Below are positions 43,177 to 52,308 of a stretch of DNA of 64,000 nucleotides, piece by piece. Position numbers and translations under genes: made by a program. The stretch comes from Flavobacterium petrolei (GTDB lineage: Bacteria; Bacteroidota; Bacteroidia; Flavobacteriales; Flavobacteriaceae), in NCBI RefSeq assembly GCF_003314435.2, contig NZ_QNVY02000001.1, forward strand, positions 620,001-684,000. The letters are read 5' to 3'. The notes below the pieces were generated by a model. The model was not told where the DNA came from. It was given only the letters and a program-made list of their open reading frames with translations, and did not search any database. The stretch's first letter is position 1. Every line of letters starts with the position of its first letter.

Positions 43177-45603
43177 ATGATTAAGTGGTTCAGTTTAGGA
43201 TTTTGGGAATTAATAGCCCGAATTGTCCTTAGAAATAGAATTTTAATGTTATCCATTATTGTTGTGATAACTGCGCTTTTAGCACTGCAATGGAAAAATA
43301 TCCACTTCACTTTTACCGAAGCCAATTTATTGCCGGATGATAATATTGTAAATATTGAGTACAACGCCTTTTTGAACAAATTTGGTGAAGAAGGAAATCT
43401 GGTCATCATCGGTGTAAAAGACGACGCCATATTTACCCCAAAAGCCTATGCTTCGTGGAGTAAAATGATGAATACGCTAAAAGGAGACAAAGCGGTTGAT
43501 TTAGTTGTTTCATTAAATGATTTAAAGAAATTACAAAAAAATGATTCGCTGGAAATCTTTGAACTGGTTCCTTTTGTGGACCAAAGCAAAACTGTTGACC
43601 CGGCTTATCTTCAAAAAATAAAAAAAGAACTTTTCAATGATTTGCCTTTTTATGAAGGATTGCTTTTCAACAAAAGATCTGGAAGCATTCGCTCTGCTGT
43701 TTACATGGATAAGAAAATTGTAAACACGGCTGCCAGAAAAGATTTTGTCCTTGATAAATTGGTTCCCGCAGTCGAAACATTCGAAAAAGAAACTGGAATC
43801 GACCTGCGCGTTTCAGGAATGCCTTACATCCGAACGCTGAATGCAAAAACCATCACCGATGAAATTAGCATCTTTATTGGAGCCTCATTATTAGTCACTT
43901 CATTGCTTTTCTTTTTCTTTTTTAGAAGTTTTAGAGCGACATTAATATCAATGATTATTGTTATTATTGGCGTGATGTGGTCGTTTGGATTTTTAGGATT
44001 ATTGAATTACGAAATCACGGTTTTAACGGCTTTAGTTCCTTCATTAATCATCGTAATCGGGATTCCGAATTGTATTTTCCTGACCAATAAATACCATCAG
44101 GAATATAAAATTCACCACAATAAAGCCAAAGCATTGCAACGCGTCACCACCAAAGTAGGAATGGCAACCTTGATGACAAACCTTACTACTGCGATAGGTT
44201 TTGCTACATTTGTGGCTTCAAACAATCAATTATTATTGGAATTTGGGGTGGTGACTTCCATCAATATTATGGCACTTTTCTTTTTGTGTATCATTGTCAT
44301 CCCTATTTTTCACAGTTATATTCCGGCACCAAAAGAACGTCACATCGAGCATTTAGACCGTAATTATGTGAAGGTTTTCATGGATTGGATTCTGAGAAAC
44401 GTAAAATACAATCGGTTTTCAATTTATGTCGTTTCGATTGTTCTTCTTGTAATTAGCATTATCGGAATCTATGAAATGCGAATTTCCGGCAGTTTGATTG
44501 AAGACATGCCTAAAAAAGAAGCCTTTTTTGAAGATATTGTTTTCTTCGAAAAAGAATTTGATGGTGTTATGCCGCTCGAAATCATGATTGACACCAAGCG
44601 CAAAAAAGGAGTCATGAAATTATCTACGCTAAGGCGAATGGACGAACTGGAGGAAACCATTGACGAAATTCCGGAATTATCAAAACCTATTTCGATTGTG
44701 AATCTGGTAAAATATTCCAAACAGGCGTATTACAACGGAAACCCCGATTATTACGATTTACCAAGTTCACAAGAACAGTCGTTTATTTTGTCTTATGCTA
44801 AAAATGCCACAAAAAATTCGAAAGACAATCTGATGAAAAGTTACGTGGATTCCACGGGACAATTTGCCCGAATCACGACTTTTATGCGCGATGAAAACGG
44901 CAATAATATTGCCAAAATTGAAGCCGAAATTCGCAAGAAAGCCGATAAAATTTTCCCGCCAGATCAATATAAAGTCACTATCACCGGAAAAGCTTTGGTT
45001 TTTCAGAAAGGAACAGGATACCTCCTGGACAACTTACTTTCGTCGCTGGCATTTGCCTTTTTCTTGACTGCGCTTTTGATTGGTTTTATGTTCCGCTCGT
45101 TCAAAATGGTACTGGTTTCCATCATTCCAAATTTACTGCCGTTAATGTTAACTGCAGGAATCATGGGATTTCTGGACATTCCACTGAAACCATCGACGAT
45201 ATTGGTTTTTGGAATTGCATTTGGACTTTCGGTAGATGACACTGTGAGATTCTTGTCTCAATACCGTGAGGAATTAAAGAAAAACAACTGGAAAATCCGC
45301 AAATCTGTTTACGCCACATTTACGGACGCCGGCTTGAGCATGTTCTATACTTCTATCGTGTTGTTCTTTGGATTTTCGGTGTTTATGTTGTCCAGTTTTG
45401 GAGGTACAATTGCACTTGGAGGATTGATTTCGTTAACATTATTGTTTGGAATGCTATCAAATTTAATGTTGCTGCCAGCTTTGGTATTGACCTTAAATAA
45501 AACACTGGCCAACGAACAAGATTTTATAGAACCGAAAATAGATATCATCGAACCAAGCGATGCCGAAATTGATGATTTAGAAAAGAAAAAATTGGATAAT
45601 TAG
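43177..45603 (+). CDS. RND/MMPL superfamily transporter (patched-like exporter)
   Basis: 808 residues, twelve predicted membrane helices in two repeats each with a large periplasmic loop (about 40-210 and 430-600). The helix pairs show LVTSLLFFFFFRSFRATL and, in the second half, LTALLIGFMFRSFKMVL followed by IAFGLSVDDTVRFLSQYREE, the MMPL-type proton-relay Asp. It probably exports lipids or hydrophobic compounds (HpnN-like), but no partner fusion protein or outer-membrane channel is adjacent. Monocistronic. Confidence 0.88.
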   Translation: MIKWFSLGFWELIARIVLRNRILMLSIIVVITALLALQWKNIHFTFTEANLLPDDNIVNIEYNAFLNKFGEEGNLVIIGVKDDAIFTPKAYASWSKMMNTLKGDKAVDLVVSLNDLKKLQKNDSLEIFELVPFVDQSKTVDPAYLQKIKKELFNDLPFYEGLLFNKRSGSIRSAVYMDKKIVNTAARKDFVLDKLVPAVETFEKETGIDLRVSGMPYIRTLNAKTITDEISIFIGASLLVTSLLFFFFFRSFRATLISMIIVIIGVMWSFGFLGLLNYEITVLTALVPSLIIVIGIPNCIFLTNKYHQEYKIHHNKAKALQRVTTKVGMATLMTNLTTAIGFATFVASNNQLLLEFGVVTSINIMALFFLCIIVIPIFHSYIPAPKERHIEHLDRNYVKVFMDWILRNVKYNRFSIYVVSIVLLVISIIGIYEMRISGSLIEDMPKKEAFFEDIVFFEKEFDGVMPLEIMIDTKRKKGVMKLSTLRRMDELEETIDEIPELSKPISIVNLVKYSKQAYYNGNPDYYDLPSSQEQSFILSYAKNATKNSKDNLMKSYVDSTGQFARITTFMRDENGNNIAKIEAEIRKKADKIFPPDQYKVTITGKALVFQKGTGYLLDNLLSSLAFAFFLTALLIGFMFRSFKMVLVSIIPNLLPLMLTAGIMGFLDIPLKPSTILVFGIAFGLSVDDTVRFLSQYREELKKNNWKIRKSVYATFTDAGLSMFYTSIVLFFGFSVFMLSSFGGTIALGGLISLTLLFGMLSNLMLLPALVLTLNKTLANEQDFIEPKIDIIEPSDAEIDDLEKKKLDN

Positions 45604-45628
45604 TCCCTATTATAATATAATCTTCCCA

Positions 45629-45660
45629 ATCCTGTCAGGTTTTTGTACCCTGACAGGATT
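45629..45660. repeat. CCTGTCAGG palindromic hairpin
   Basis: AATCCTGTCAGG and CCTGACAGGATT are perfect complements around a 8-nt loop. It lies between two converging genes and can act as terminator. The CCTGACAGG core is, to my knowledge, a common intergenic palindrome in Flavobacterium genomes. Confidence 0.75.
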
Positions 45661-45684
45661 AGCTTTAAAATAAAAAAGTTTTTT

Positions 45685-46143
45685 TTAGGATCTGGGTTTA
45701 TTAAGTCCTCGATCATAAAGAACAATGCTTCCTGCAACAGAAACATTCAAACTTTTCTCAGATTTGAATTTTACGAGGTAATGACATTTTGCAATAGCTG
45801 CTTTTGATAGCCCGCTATCCTCAGCACCCAATAGATATACACAACGTCTTGGATGTTCAAAAGTTTCTAAATCAGTTGCGTTTTCATCTAATTCGACACC
45901 TACTAATCGGGCACCTTTTGGCAAGTTTTTATAGAAGTCTTCAAACGACTCATAGTGAAAATAAGGAATTGACTTTACGGCATTATGCGTATCGGAAGAC
46001 TGTTTAGCATACCGATTACCAATTGTAAAAATATAACTTGCACCAAGATTTTGTGCTGTGCGCCATAATACACCCAAATTCTCAGGAGTTTTACCGTTTT
46101 GAATCCCAATGCCAAAATATTCTGTTACAAAATTGTCGTTCAT
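45685..46143 (-). CDS. TrmH/SpoU-family RNA methyltransferase
   Basis: 152 residues from the ATG at 46143; a longer frame to 46158 adds five residues unlike the family. SPOUT fold: GIGIQNGKTPENLGVLWRTA is motif 1 (N..R), RCVYLLGAEDSGLS is motif 2 and LNVSVAGSIVLYDRG motif 3. It 2'-O-methylates ribose in tRNA or rRNA; the single-domain form resembles TrmL-like enzymes. Divergent from asnS. Confidence 0.9.
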   Translation of the reverse strand: MNDNFVTEYFGIGIQNGKTPENLGVLWRTAQNLGASYIFTIGNRYAKQSSDTHNAVKSIPYFHYESFEDFYKNLPKGARLVGVELDENATDLETFEHPRRCVYLLGAEDSGLSKAAIAKCHYLVKFKSEKSLNVSVAGSIVLYDRGLNKPRS

Positions 46144-46279
46144 GGTGCAAAAATACAAACTGTTAGTAGGTTTGTCAAGTTTTTAAAATATTTATACCTG
46201 CAGTCTTTTGCTTATACTGTCGATTTTTATTGAGACAGCTTCTAATTTTGTTTGAAAACCTAAAATTCCACCACAACCT

Positions 46280-46359
46280 AGCCCTGATAACAGCGGCATC
46301 CTTTTACTTTTTTCTTTAAAAAGTAAAAGATATAGCGAATAGCAGGAAATAGCTCCTGA
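46280..46359 (+). ncRNA. Structured non-coding element, copy A (Flavo-1-like)
   Basis: Begins TAGCCCTGATAACAGCGGCA and ends ATAGCAGGAAATAGCTCCTG. Outer pairs AGC/GCT and CCTG/CAGG enclose a hairpin with a 12-bp perfect stem (CTTTTACTTTTT at 46301-46312, AAAAAGTAAAAG at 46318-46329). Related copies are at 58662-58750 (plus) and 62085-62191 (minus). It resembles what I remember of the Flavo-1 RNA motif of Flavobacteria; this has not been checked against a covariance model. It lies upstream of the asnS promoter box, not in the asnS leader. Confidence 0.6.
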
Positions 46360-46398
46360 TTACCCTATTTCTTACAATGACTTTTCAAACAAATCATT

Positions 46399-46406
46399 TA
46401 TATTTG
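46399..46406 (+). promoter_or_regulatory. Putative -7 promoter box for asnS
   Basis: TATATTTG matches TAnnTTTG; transcription would start near 46412, about 40 nt before the ATG. Confidence 0.5.
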
Positions 46407-46451
46407 CAGTTCAGTCACGAGACAATTTTTAATATCAATTATATACATAAA

Positions 46452-47888
46452 ATGAGACATACAAAAGTTAAAGACTTACTAAACAGCACAAAAACGCTTC
46501 ATGAAGTAAATGCAAAAGGATGGGTGAGAACTTTTAGAAACAATCAATTTATTGCCTTAAATGATGGTTCGACCATTGATAATATACAATGCGTTGTCGA
46601 TTTTGAGAACACGCCAGACGAGACTTTGAAGAGAATTACGACTGGAGCCGCAATATCTGTAACAGGAACTTTGGTGGAAAGTAAAGGTGCCGGACAGAAA
46701 TTTGAAATTCAGGTGGCTAAACTTGAAATCCTTGGAGATTCAGATGCAGAGAAATTCCCGATACAACCAAAAAACAAACCGAGCTTGGATTTCTTGCGTG
46801 AAAATGCGCATTTGAGAGTTCGTACCAATATGTTTGGAGCCATAATGAGAGTGCGTTCAGTATTATCATACGCGGTTCACAGCTATTTTCAAGAAAAAGG
46901 TTTTGTGTATGTGAATACGCCAATTATCACGGGATCGGATGCTGAAGGTGCTGGTGAAATGTTTAAAGTTACTGCTTTGCCATTTGACGGAACACCAAGA
47001 ACTGAAGACGGAAAAGTGAATTACAAAGAAGATTTCTTCGGGAAAGAAACGAACCTAACGGTTTCGGGACAACTGGAAGGAGAAACTTTTGCGATGGCTT
47101 TGGGTCAGATTTATACTTTTGGACCAACTTTTAGAGCTGAAAACTCGAACACTTCGCGTCACCTTGCAGAATTTTGGATGATTGAGCCGGAAGTGGCGTT
47201 CAATGATTTGAATGATAATATGGATTTGGCCGAAGATTTTATTCAATACGTAATCAAATACACGATGGACAAATGTCCGGAGGATTTGAAATTCTTGGAA
47301 ACACGATTATTGGATGAAGAGAAATCAAAACCAGTTGCTGAAAGAAGCGAAATGGCTTTGCTCGACAAACTGAACTTTGTTTTAGAAAACAATTTCAAAC
47401 GAGTTTCATACACCGAAGCAATTGACATTTTAAGAGATTGTACGCCAAATAAAAAGAAAAAATTCAACTACATCATCAATGAATGGGGTGCTGATTTACA
47501 GTCAGAACACGAGCGTTATTTGGTGGAGAAACACTTTAAATGTCCGGTAATCTTGTTTGATTACCCGGCAAATATCAAAGCATTTTACATGCGTTTGAAC
47601 GAAGACGGAAAAACAGTTCGCGCAATGGATATCCTTTTCCCTGGAATTGGAGAAATCGTGGGAGGTTCTCAAAGAGAAGAACGTTTTGATGTTTTAGTTG
47701 AAAAAATGAAAACCTTAGGAATTGATGAAGAAGAATTGTGGTGGTATCTTGATACCCGAAGATTTGGTTCAGCAGTTCACTCTGGTTTTGGACTTGGATT
47801 CGAAAGATTGGTATTATTTGTAACAGGAATGACAAACATTCGTGACGTAATTCCTTTCCCAAGAACGCCAATGAATGCAGAATTCTAA
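46452..47888 (+). CDS. asnS: Asparaginyl-tRNA synthetase
   Basis: 478 residues from the ATG at 46452 ([13 protein letters not shown]); the frame back to 46377 runs across the promoter box and is rejected. N-terminal OB fold binds the anticodon ([20 protein letters not shown]). Class II motifs: [19 protein letters not shown] (motif 1 region), [21 protein letters not shown] (motif 2, read in parts), and [16 protein letters not shown] (motif 3). It charges tRNA-Asn in the cytosol. Monocistronic with a hairpin behind it. Confidence 0.97.
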   Translation: MRHTKVKDLLNSTKTLHEVNAKGWVRTFRNNQFIALNDGSTIDNIQCVVDFENTPDETLKRITTGAAISVTGTLVESKGAGQKFEIQVAKLEILGDSDAEKFPIQPKNKPSLDFLRENAHLRVRTNMFGAIMRVRSVLSYAVHSYFQEKGFVYVNTPIITGSDAEGAGEMFKVTALPFDGTPRTEDGKVNYKEDFFGKETNLTVSGQLEGETFAMALGQIYTFGPTFRAENSNTSRHLAEFWMIEPEVAFNDLNDNMDLAEDFIQYVIKYTMDKCPEDLKFLETRLLDEEKSKPVAERSEMALLDKLNFVLENNFKRVSYTEAIDILRDCTPNKKKKFNYIINEWGADLQSEHERYLVEKHFKCPVILFDYPANIKAFYMRLNEDGKTVRAMDILFPGIGEIVGGSQREERFDVLVEKMKTLGIDEEELWWYLDTRRFGSAVHSGFGLGFERLVLFVTGMTNIRDVIPFPRTPMNAEF

Positions 47889-47903
47889 AAATTTGTTTCA
47901 GAT

Positions 47904-47947
47904 TTAAAGTTTAAGGTTGTTGAAAGTTCAGCAACCTTAAACTTTAA
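47904..47947. terminator. Hairpin between asnS and rpoN
   Basis: TTAAAGTTTAAGGTTG pairs perfectly with CAACCTTAAACTTTAA around a 12-nt loop. It probably ends asnS transcription; an additional CCTTAAACTTTTA half-repeat follows it. Confidence 0.7.
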
Positions 47948-47971
47948 ACCTTAAACTTTTAAACAATAAAA

Positions 47972-49438
47972 ATGCTAAAGCAATTTCTAAATTTAAAATT
48001 ATCCCAGAAATTATCTCCACAGCAAATTCAGCTGATGAAGTTAATTCAATTGCCTACGCAAGCTTTCGAACAACGTTTATTGGAAGAAATGAACGAAAAT
48101 CCAGCTTTGGAAGCCGGAAAAGAAGAAGATGAATATGAAAAGGATGAGTTCGAAAACGAAGATTATGACGATTATGACGATGCCGAATCAGAGCGCATTG
48201 ACGCCGAAGACATCAACATTGACGAATATTTAAGCAACGACGAAACGCCAGATTATAAAACACAAGCTAACAATTATAGCGATGATGACGATGATCGCGA
48301 AACGCCTTTTGCTGCGCCGGTTAGTTTTCACCAGGATTTAATCAATCAGTTGAACACCTTTATTTTGAATGATGAAGAGCGTGAAATTGCCGAATTTCTG
48401 GTAGGAAGTATTGATGACATGGGCTATATCCGCAGAAGCGTTCCAGATATGGTAGACGACATGGCGTTTACACAAGGCATTTACACCGACGAAAAGATGG
48501 TGGAAAAAATGTTGCAGGTTATTCATGAACTCGAACCATCCGGTGTAGGAGCACGTGATTTGCAGGAATGCTTGTTGTTGCAATTGAAACACAAAACTCC
48601 AACGGAATACGTAGAATTAGCCACTGATATTATCGAAAATCAGTTTGATGCTTTTACCAAAAAACATTACGATAAGCTATTACAAAAATACAATGTTTCG
48701 AATGAGCAACTTAAAAAAGCCATTCACGAAATAGAAAAACTTAATCCAAAACCAGGCGGATCGTTTACCGGAAACAACAAAGTAACTGAAAATGTGGTTC
48801 CTGATTTTGCCATCAGAATTGTAGACGGTGAATTGGAATTGACCTTAAACGGACGAAATGCTCCTTCCCTGCACGTTTCTAAAGATTATCAGGAAATGAT
48901 GCAAACGTACAAGGATTCCCGCGATAAATCAGCGCAACAAAAAGATGCGGTGCAGTTTATCAAACAAAAATTGGATTCGGCTAAATGGTTTATCGATGCC
49001 ATACGCCAACGTCAGGAAACGCTTTTTGTAACCATGAATGCGATTATGCATTATCAGGAGGAATATTTTCTGGACGGGGATGAAACCAAACTGAAACCGA
49101 TGATTCTGAAAGATATTGCTGATATGGTAGGTCTAGATATTTCTACGATTTCACGTGTGGCGAACAGCAAATATGTGGAAACGCCTTACGGAACGAAACT
49201 GATAAAAGAATTCTTCTCGGAAGCGATGAAAAATGATCAAGGCGAAGATGTTTCGACATTGGAAATCAAAAAAATCCTTCAAAATACTATTGAAGAGGAA
49301 GACAAGAAAAAACCACTTCCAGACGATCAACTGGCTGAAATCCTAAAAGAAAAAGGCTATCCAATTGCAAGAAGAACGATTGCAAAATACAGAGAACAAC
49401 TCGATATTCCGGTAGCGAGAATGAGAAAGAAGATGTAA
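47972..49438 (+). CDS. rpoN: RNA polymerase sigma-54 factor
   Basis: 488 residues. Region I is Gln/Leu-rich (SQKLSPQQIQLMKLIQLPT), followed by a long acidic region II (residues about 48-110, Asp/Glu/Tyr-rich), the core-binding region, and the DNA-binding C-terminus with the helix-turn-helix DISTISRVANSKYVETPYG and the RpoN box RRTIAKYRE. Sigma-54 needs ATP-driven activators. None of those activators is in this window. Monocistronic with a strong terminator. Confidence 0.97.
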   Translation: MLKQFLNLKLSQKLSPQQIQLMKLIQLPTQAFEQRLLEEMNENPALEAGKEEDEYEKDEFENEDYDDYDDAESERIDAEDINIDEYLSNDETPDYKTQANNYSDDDDDRETPFAAPVSFHQDLINQLNTFILNDEEREIAEFLVGSIDDMGYIRRSVPDMVDDMAFTQGIYTDEKMVEKMLQVIHELEPSGVGARDLQECLLLQLKHKTPTEYVELATDIIENQFDAFTKKHYDKLLQKYNVSNEQLKKAIHEIEKLNPKPGGSFTGNNKVTENVVPDFAIRIVDGELELTLNGRNAPSLHVSKDYQEMMQTYKDSRDKSAQQKDAVQFIKQKLDSAKWFIDAIRQRQETLFVTMNAIMHYQEEYFLDGDETKLKPMILKDIADMVGLDISTISRVANSKYVETPYGTKLIKEFFSEAMKNDQGEDVSTLEIKKILQNTIEEEDKKKPLPDDQLAEILKEKGYPIARRTIAKYREQLDIPVARMRKKM

Positions 49439-49461
49439 GATTGTTGATTTAGAAATATTAA

Positions 49462-49501
49462 AAAGGGGAAATTTGTTTAAAAACAAATTTCCCCTTTTTT
49501 A
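49462..49501 (+). terminator. Terminator after rpoN
   Basis: AAAAGGGGAAATTTGTTT / AAACAAATTTCCCCTTTT perfect 18-bp stem followed by T. Confidence 0.93.
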
Positions 49502-49507
49502 TAAATT

Positions 49508-49540
49508 AACCCTTTCAGAGTTTAAAACTCTGAAAGGGTT
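49508..49540. repeat. CCCTTTCAGAG palindrome
   Basis: AACCCTTTCAGAGTTT and AAACTCTGAAAGGGTT are perfect 16-base complements around a single A. It lies right behind the rpoN terminator. A neighbouring CCTCTCC/GGAGAGG hairpin (49566-49586) sits between it and tdk. Both look like dispersed intergenic palindromes of this genus. Confidence 0.7.
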
Positions 49541-49588
49541 ATATATTTCAATCCTGACTCGGCTCCCTCTCCTTTGTGGGGAGAGGAT

Positions 49589-50182
49589 TTATTTTTTCTC
49601 CTGATCTTTCCGCATCGCATGATAATACGCGGCACGACTCAACGGTTCATATTCTTCTGTTTCTCCTAACATAACGAGTTTGTCATTGTCGGTTTTTCGG
49701 AAGCTATAATTAGCGAGATTGCCGGTGCGGGTGCATACAGCATGCACTTTGGTCACATATTCGGCAGTTGCCATTAATGCAGGCATTGGACCAAAAGGAT
49801 TTCCCTTGAAATCCATATCTAATCCGGCAACAATTACCCGAATTCCCTGATTCGCCAAATCATTACAAATTTTGACAATTTCGTCATCAAAAAACTGCGC
49901 TTCGTCAATTCCTACAACATCACAACCTTGCGCCAAAATAGCAATATTTGCGGCAGCAGGAACAGGCGTGGAACGGATTTCATTGGCGTCATGAGACACG
50001 ACCATTTCATCATCATAGCGTGTATCGATTGCCGGTTTGAAAATTTCGACTTTTTGCTTGGCAAACTGCGCTCTTTTCAAACGACGGATCAATTCTTCGG
50101 TTTTACCCGAAAACATGGAGCCACAAATGACTTCGATCCAACCAAATTGTTCTTTATGATTTACTGTATTTTCGAGAAACAT
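49589..50182 (-). CDS. tdk: Thymidine kinase
   Basis: 197 residues. P-loop [18 protein letters not shown] (about 21-38), Walker B-like [13 protein letters not shown] with the catalytic Glu, and the lasso loop near [13 protein letters not shown]. Type II TK1-like enzymes usually have four zinc-binding Cys; here only one Cys is seen in the lasso (AVCTRTG), so the zinc site appears reduced. It phosphorylates thymidine to dTMP in salvage. Monocistronic. Confidence 0.95.
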   Translation of the reverse strand: MFLENTVNHKEQFGWIEVICGSMFSGKTEELIRRLKRAQFAKQKVEIFKPAIDTRYDDEMVVSHDANEIRSTPVPAAANIAILAQGCDVVGIDEAQFFDDEIVKICNDLANQGIRVIVAGLDMDFKGNPFGPMPALMATAEYVTKVHAVCTRTGNLANYSFRKTDNDKLVMLGETEEYEPLSRAAYYHAMRKDQEKK

Positions 50183-50431
50183 TTTGTATTTTTCTGACTT
50201 AAAAAATGAATAGTTTTTATTACTTTGTAATGGATAAACCGACTTAAAAATTTTATACTTTTACGTCGTTTCAAAAGTATAAAATTTATATCAAATCGGA
50301 GATTTGCGAGCACTTATTTAAAAAAATAAAAATCGCGTACACAAGGAACCCCTTTTCTGGGGGCGATATAAAAAGGTAATACAAAAACGCATCAAAAAAG
50401 CCCCGCCTAACACCCTATAATTTCAAAAGTC

Positions 50432-51511
50432 ATGAAAAAAAAATTGGAAGCCGATTTAATCAGCATTGCACACAGAATATTACAGCTAAAAAATAAATCT
50501 GACATCAATCAATTATATCTGGAAACACAGAAGTTATATGAAAAACTTTCTGTCTTACGATTTGTGGACGAACATTTTAGTGAAGCAAAACCAACTATTG
50601 GTGTAACTGAAATTAGCAAAGAAATAGAAACTATTTACGATAAAACCGAGTCGACTCAACCAGAAGCAGCAATTGTAATTGAAGAAACTGTTGTAGAAGA
50701 AGTTGCTGAAACTACTTTAGAACAAACAGAAGAAACAACTCCTTCAGAGGAACAAGAAACTGTTACCATAGAGGAAGAGAGTGCTGCAGAGGAAGAAGAA
50801 ATGGTAACTGAGGAAATTCAAGAGGAAGAAACAATCACTGAGAAAACTGTTGCTGAAGATGCAGATGAAATGCCTTTGGAACAAACAGAAGAAATACTTG
50901 ACGCGAGCGAGGAAGAGGAAGAGACTGTGGTAGAACAAGAAACAGTTGCGAACACAGAAATGGAAATAGAAGAAGAAACAGAAGAGCCTGAAGCGCCTTT
51001 TGAACCTGCTTTCGAATTATCACAGGAAAAAGAAGTGCAGGCCGAGCTGGAAATACCAAAGAAAACAGAAGCCGTACAAATCTCTTTTGAAGATTTATTA
51101 GGTGGCAATTACCACGATACACTTTTTGTGAAAAAACAGCAAGTCGATAATATTCCCACTGCAATAGTTATTGAAACTCCAAAAGAAGTGTTACCTGCTG
51201 AAGAGCCAAAATTAGAAAATGTTTCAGCAGAATCTGCTGAAAAAGCGGAGCCAAAAATAGTTTCTTTGAACGATAAGTTAGCCAAAGGGATCAACATCGA
51301 TTTGAATGATCGTTTGGCCTTTATAAAACATCTTTTTGGCAACAGCAGCGAGGATTACAACCGTGTTTTAAGCCAACTTATCACGTTTGACACCTTCTAT
51401 GAAACACGCGATTTTGTACAGGAAATGGTAAAACCAGATTACAACAATTGGGAAGGAAAACAAGATTATGAGGAACGTTTCATGGATATTATAGAGAAAA
51501 AATTCTTGTAA
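50432..51511 (+). CDS. Acidic protein of unknown function
   Basis: 359 residues, no signal peptide. N-terminal 55 residues form charged helices (ADLISIAHRILQLKNKSD), residues about 65-200 are extremely Glu-rich low-complexity sequence with Thr/Val, and the C-terminal 80 residues are a compact conserved-looking domain (LNDRLAFIKHLFGNSSEDY, TFYETRDFVQEMVKPDYNNW). This N-linker-C layout is known in Bacteroidota as a conserved hypothetical family without function. It lies 77 nt upstream of rsmI, which has its own promoter. The Glu-rich part is likely disordered. Confidence 0.7.
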   Translation: MKKKLEADLISIAHRILQLKNKSDINQLYLETQKLYEKLSVLRFVDEHFSEAKPTIGVTEISKEIETIYDKTESTQPEAAIVIEETVVEEVAETTLEQTEETTPSEEQETVTIEEESAAEEEEMVTEEIQEEETITEKTVAEDADEMPLEQTEEILDASEEEEETVVEQETVANTEMEIEEETEEPEAPFEPAFELSQEKEVQAELEIPKKTEAVQISFEDLLGGNYHDTLFVKKQQVDNIPTAIVIETPKEVLPAEEPKLENVSAESAEKAEPKIVSLNDKLAKGINIDLNDRLAFIKHLFGNSSEDYNRVLSQLITFDTFYETRDFVQEMVKPDYNNWEGKQDYEERFMDIIEKKFL

Positions 51512-51538
51512 CTTTCCTGTACCTTTTCTGAATATACA

Positions 51539-51570
51539 TTTGAACAAATACAGATTTCCTATAAAATTTG
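51539..51570 (+). promoter_or_regulatory. Bacteroidota-type promoter of rsmI
   Basis: TTTG at 51539-51542, a 20-nt spacer, then AAAATTTG at 51563-51570 (first base differs from TAnnTTTG). Transcription would start about 12 nt before the preferred ATG at 51589, which argues against the ATG at 51568. Confidence 0.55.
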
Positions 51571-51588
51571 TATTTAATTATTTTATTT

Positions 51589-52308
51589 ATGTCAAAATTA
51601 TACATCGTTCCTACGCCTATTGGCAATCTTGAAGACATGACTTTTCGAGCCATTCGGATCCTTAAGGAAGTCGATTTGATTCTCGCTGAAGATACGCGTA
51701 CGAGTGGAAAATTGTTAAAGCATTTCGAAATTGGCACCCACATGTACAGCCATCACATGCACAACGAACACAAAACCGTTGAGAATTTAATTTCTCGTTT
51801 AAAAGCTGGGGAAAATATCGCATTAATCTCGGATGCAGGGACACCTGCTATTTCGGACCCAGGCTTTTTATTAACCCGCGCTTGTGTTGAAAATGGAGTT
51901 GAAGTAGAATGTTTGCCCGGAGCAACAGCATTTGTTCCTGCATTAGTGAACAGTGGCTTACCGAATGATAAATTTGTTTTCGAAGGTTTTTTACCTGACA
52001 AAAAAGGAAAACAAACCCGTTATTTGGCCTTAGCCGAAGAAACCAGAACGATGATTTTATATGTTTCACCGCATAAATTACTAAAAACTTTAGCGGAATT
52101 CATTACTTATTTTGGTGAAGAGCGACCGATTTGTGTTTGTAGAGAATTGTCAAAACTACATGAAGAAAATGTTAGAGGAACGGTACGAGAAGTTTTGACT
52201 CATTTTGAAAAAATAGCTCCGAGGGGCGAAATTGTTGTGGTTGTAGGTGGAAAACCAGTAACAAAAGAACCTAAAAAATCTAAATTCTCAGCTGAAGAAT
52301 TATCATGA
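51589..52308 (+). CDS. rsmI: 16S rRNA (cytidine(1402)-2'-O)-methyltransferase
   Basis: 239 residues from ATG 51589 (MSKLYIVPTPIGNLEDMT). The tetrapyrrole-methylase fold shows YIVPTPIGNLEDMTFRA, LAEDTRTSGKLLKHF, LISDAGTPAISDPGFLL and CLPGATAFVPALVNSG, the RsmI signatures. It methylates C1402 of 16S rRNA. The last four bases overlap the start of the amine oxidase gene (ATGA), so translation is coupled. Confidence 0.96.
   Translation: MSKLYIVPTPIGNLEDMTFRAIRILKEVDLILAEDTRTSGKLLKHFEIGTHMYSHHMHNEHKTVENLISRLKAGENIALISDAGTPAISDPGFLLTRACVENGVEVECLPGATAFVPALVNSGLPNDKFVFEGFLPDKKGKQTRYLALAEETRTMILYVSPHKLLKTLAEFITYFGEERPICVCRELSKLHEENVRGTVREVLTHFEKIAPRGEIVVVVGGKPVTKEPKKSKFSAEELS

Noticed and set aside
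46377..46451. Upstream start of asnS at 46377
   Set aside because: It lies upstream of the TATATTTG promoter box, and the OB-fold begins after the ATG at 46452.
50744..51164. Several overlapping minus-strand frames of 64-109 codons
   Set aside because: Shadows of the Glu-rich part of the acidic protein; low complexity read in antisense.
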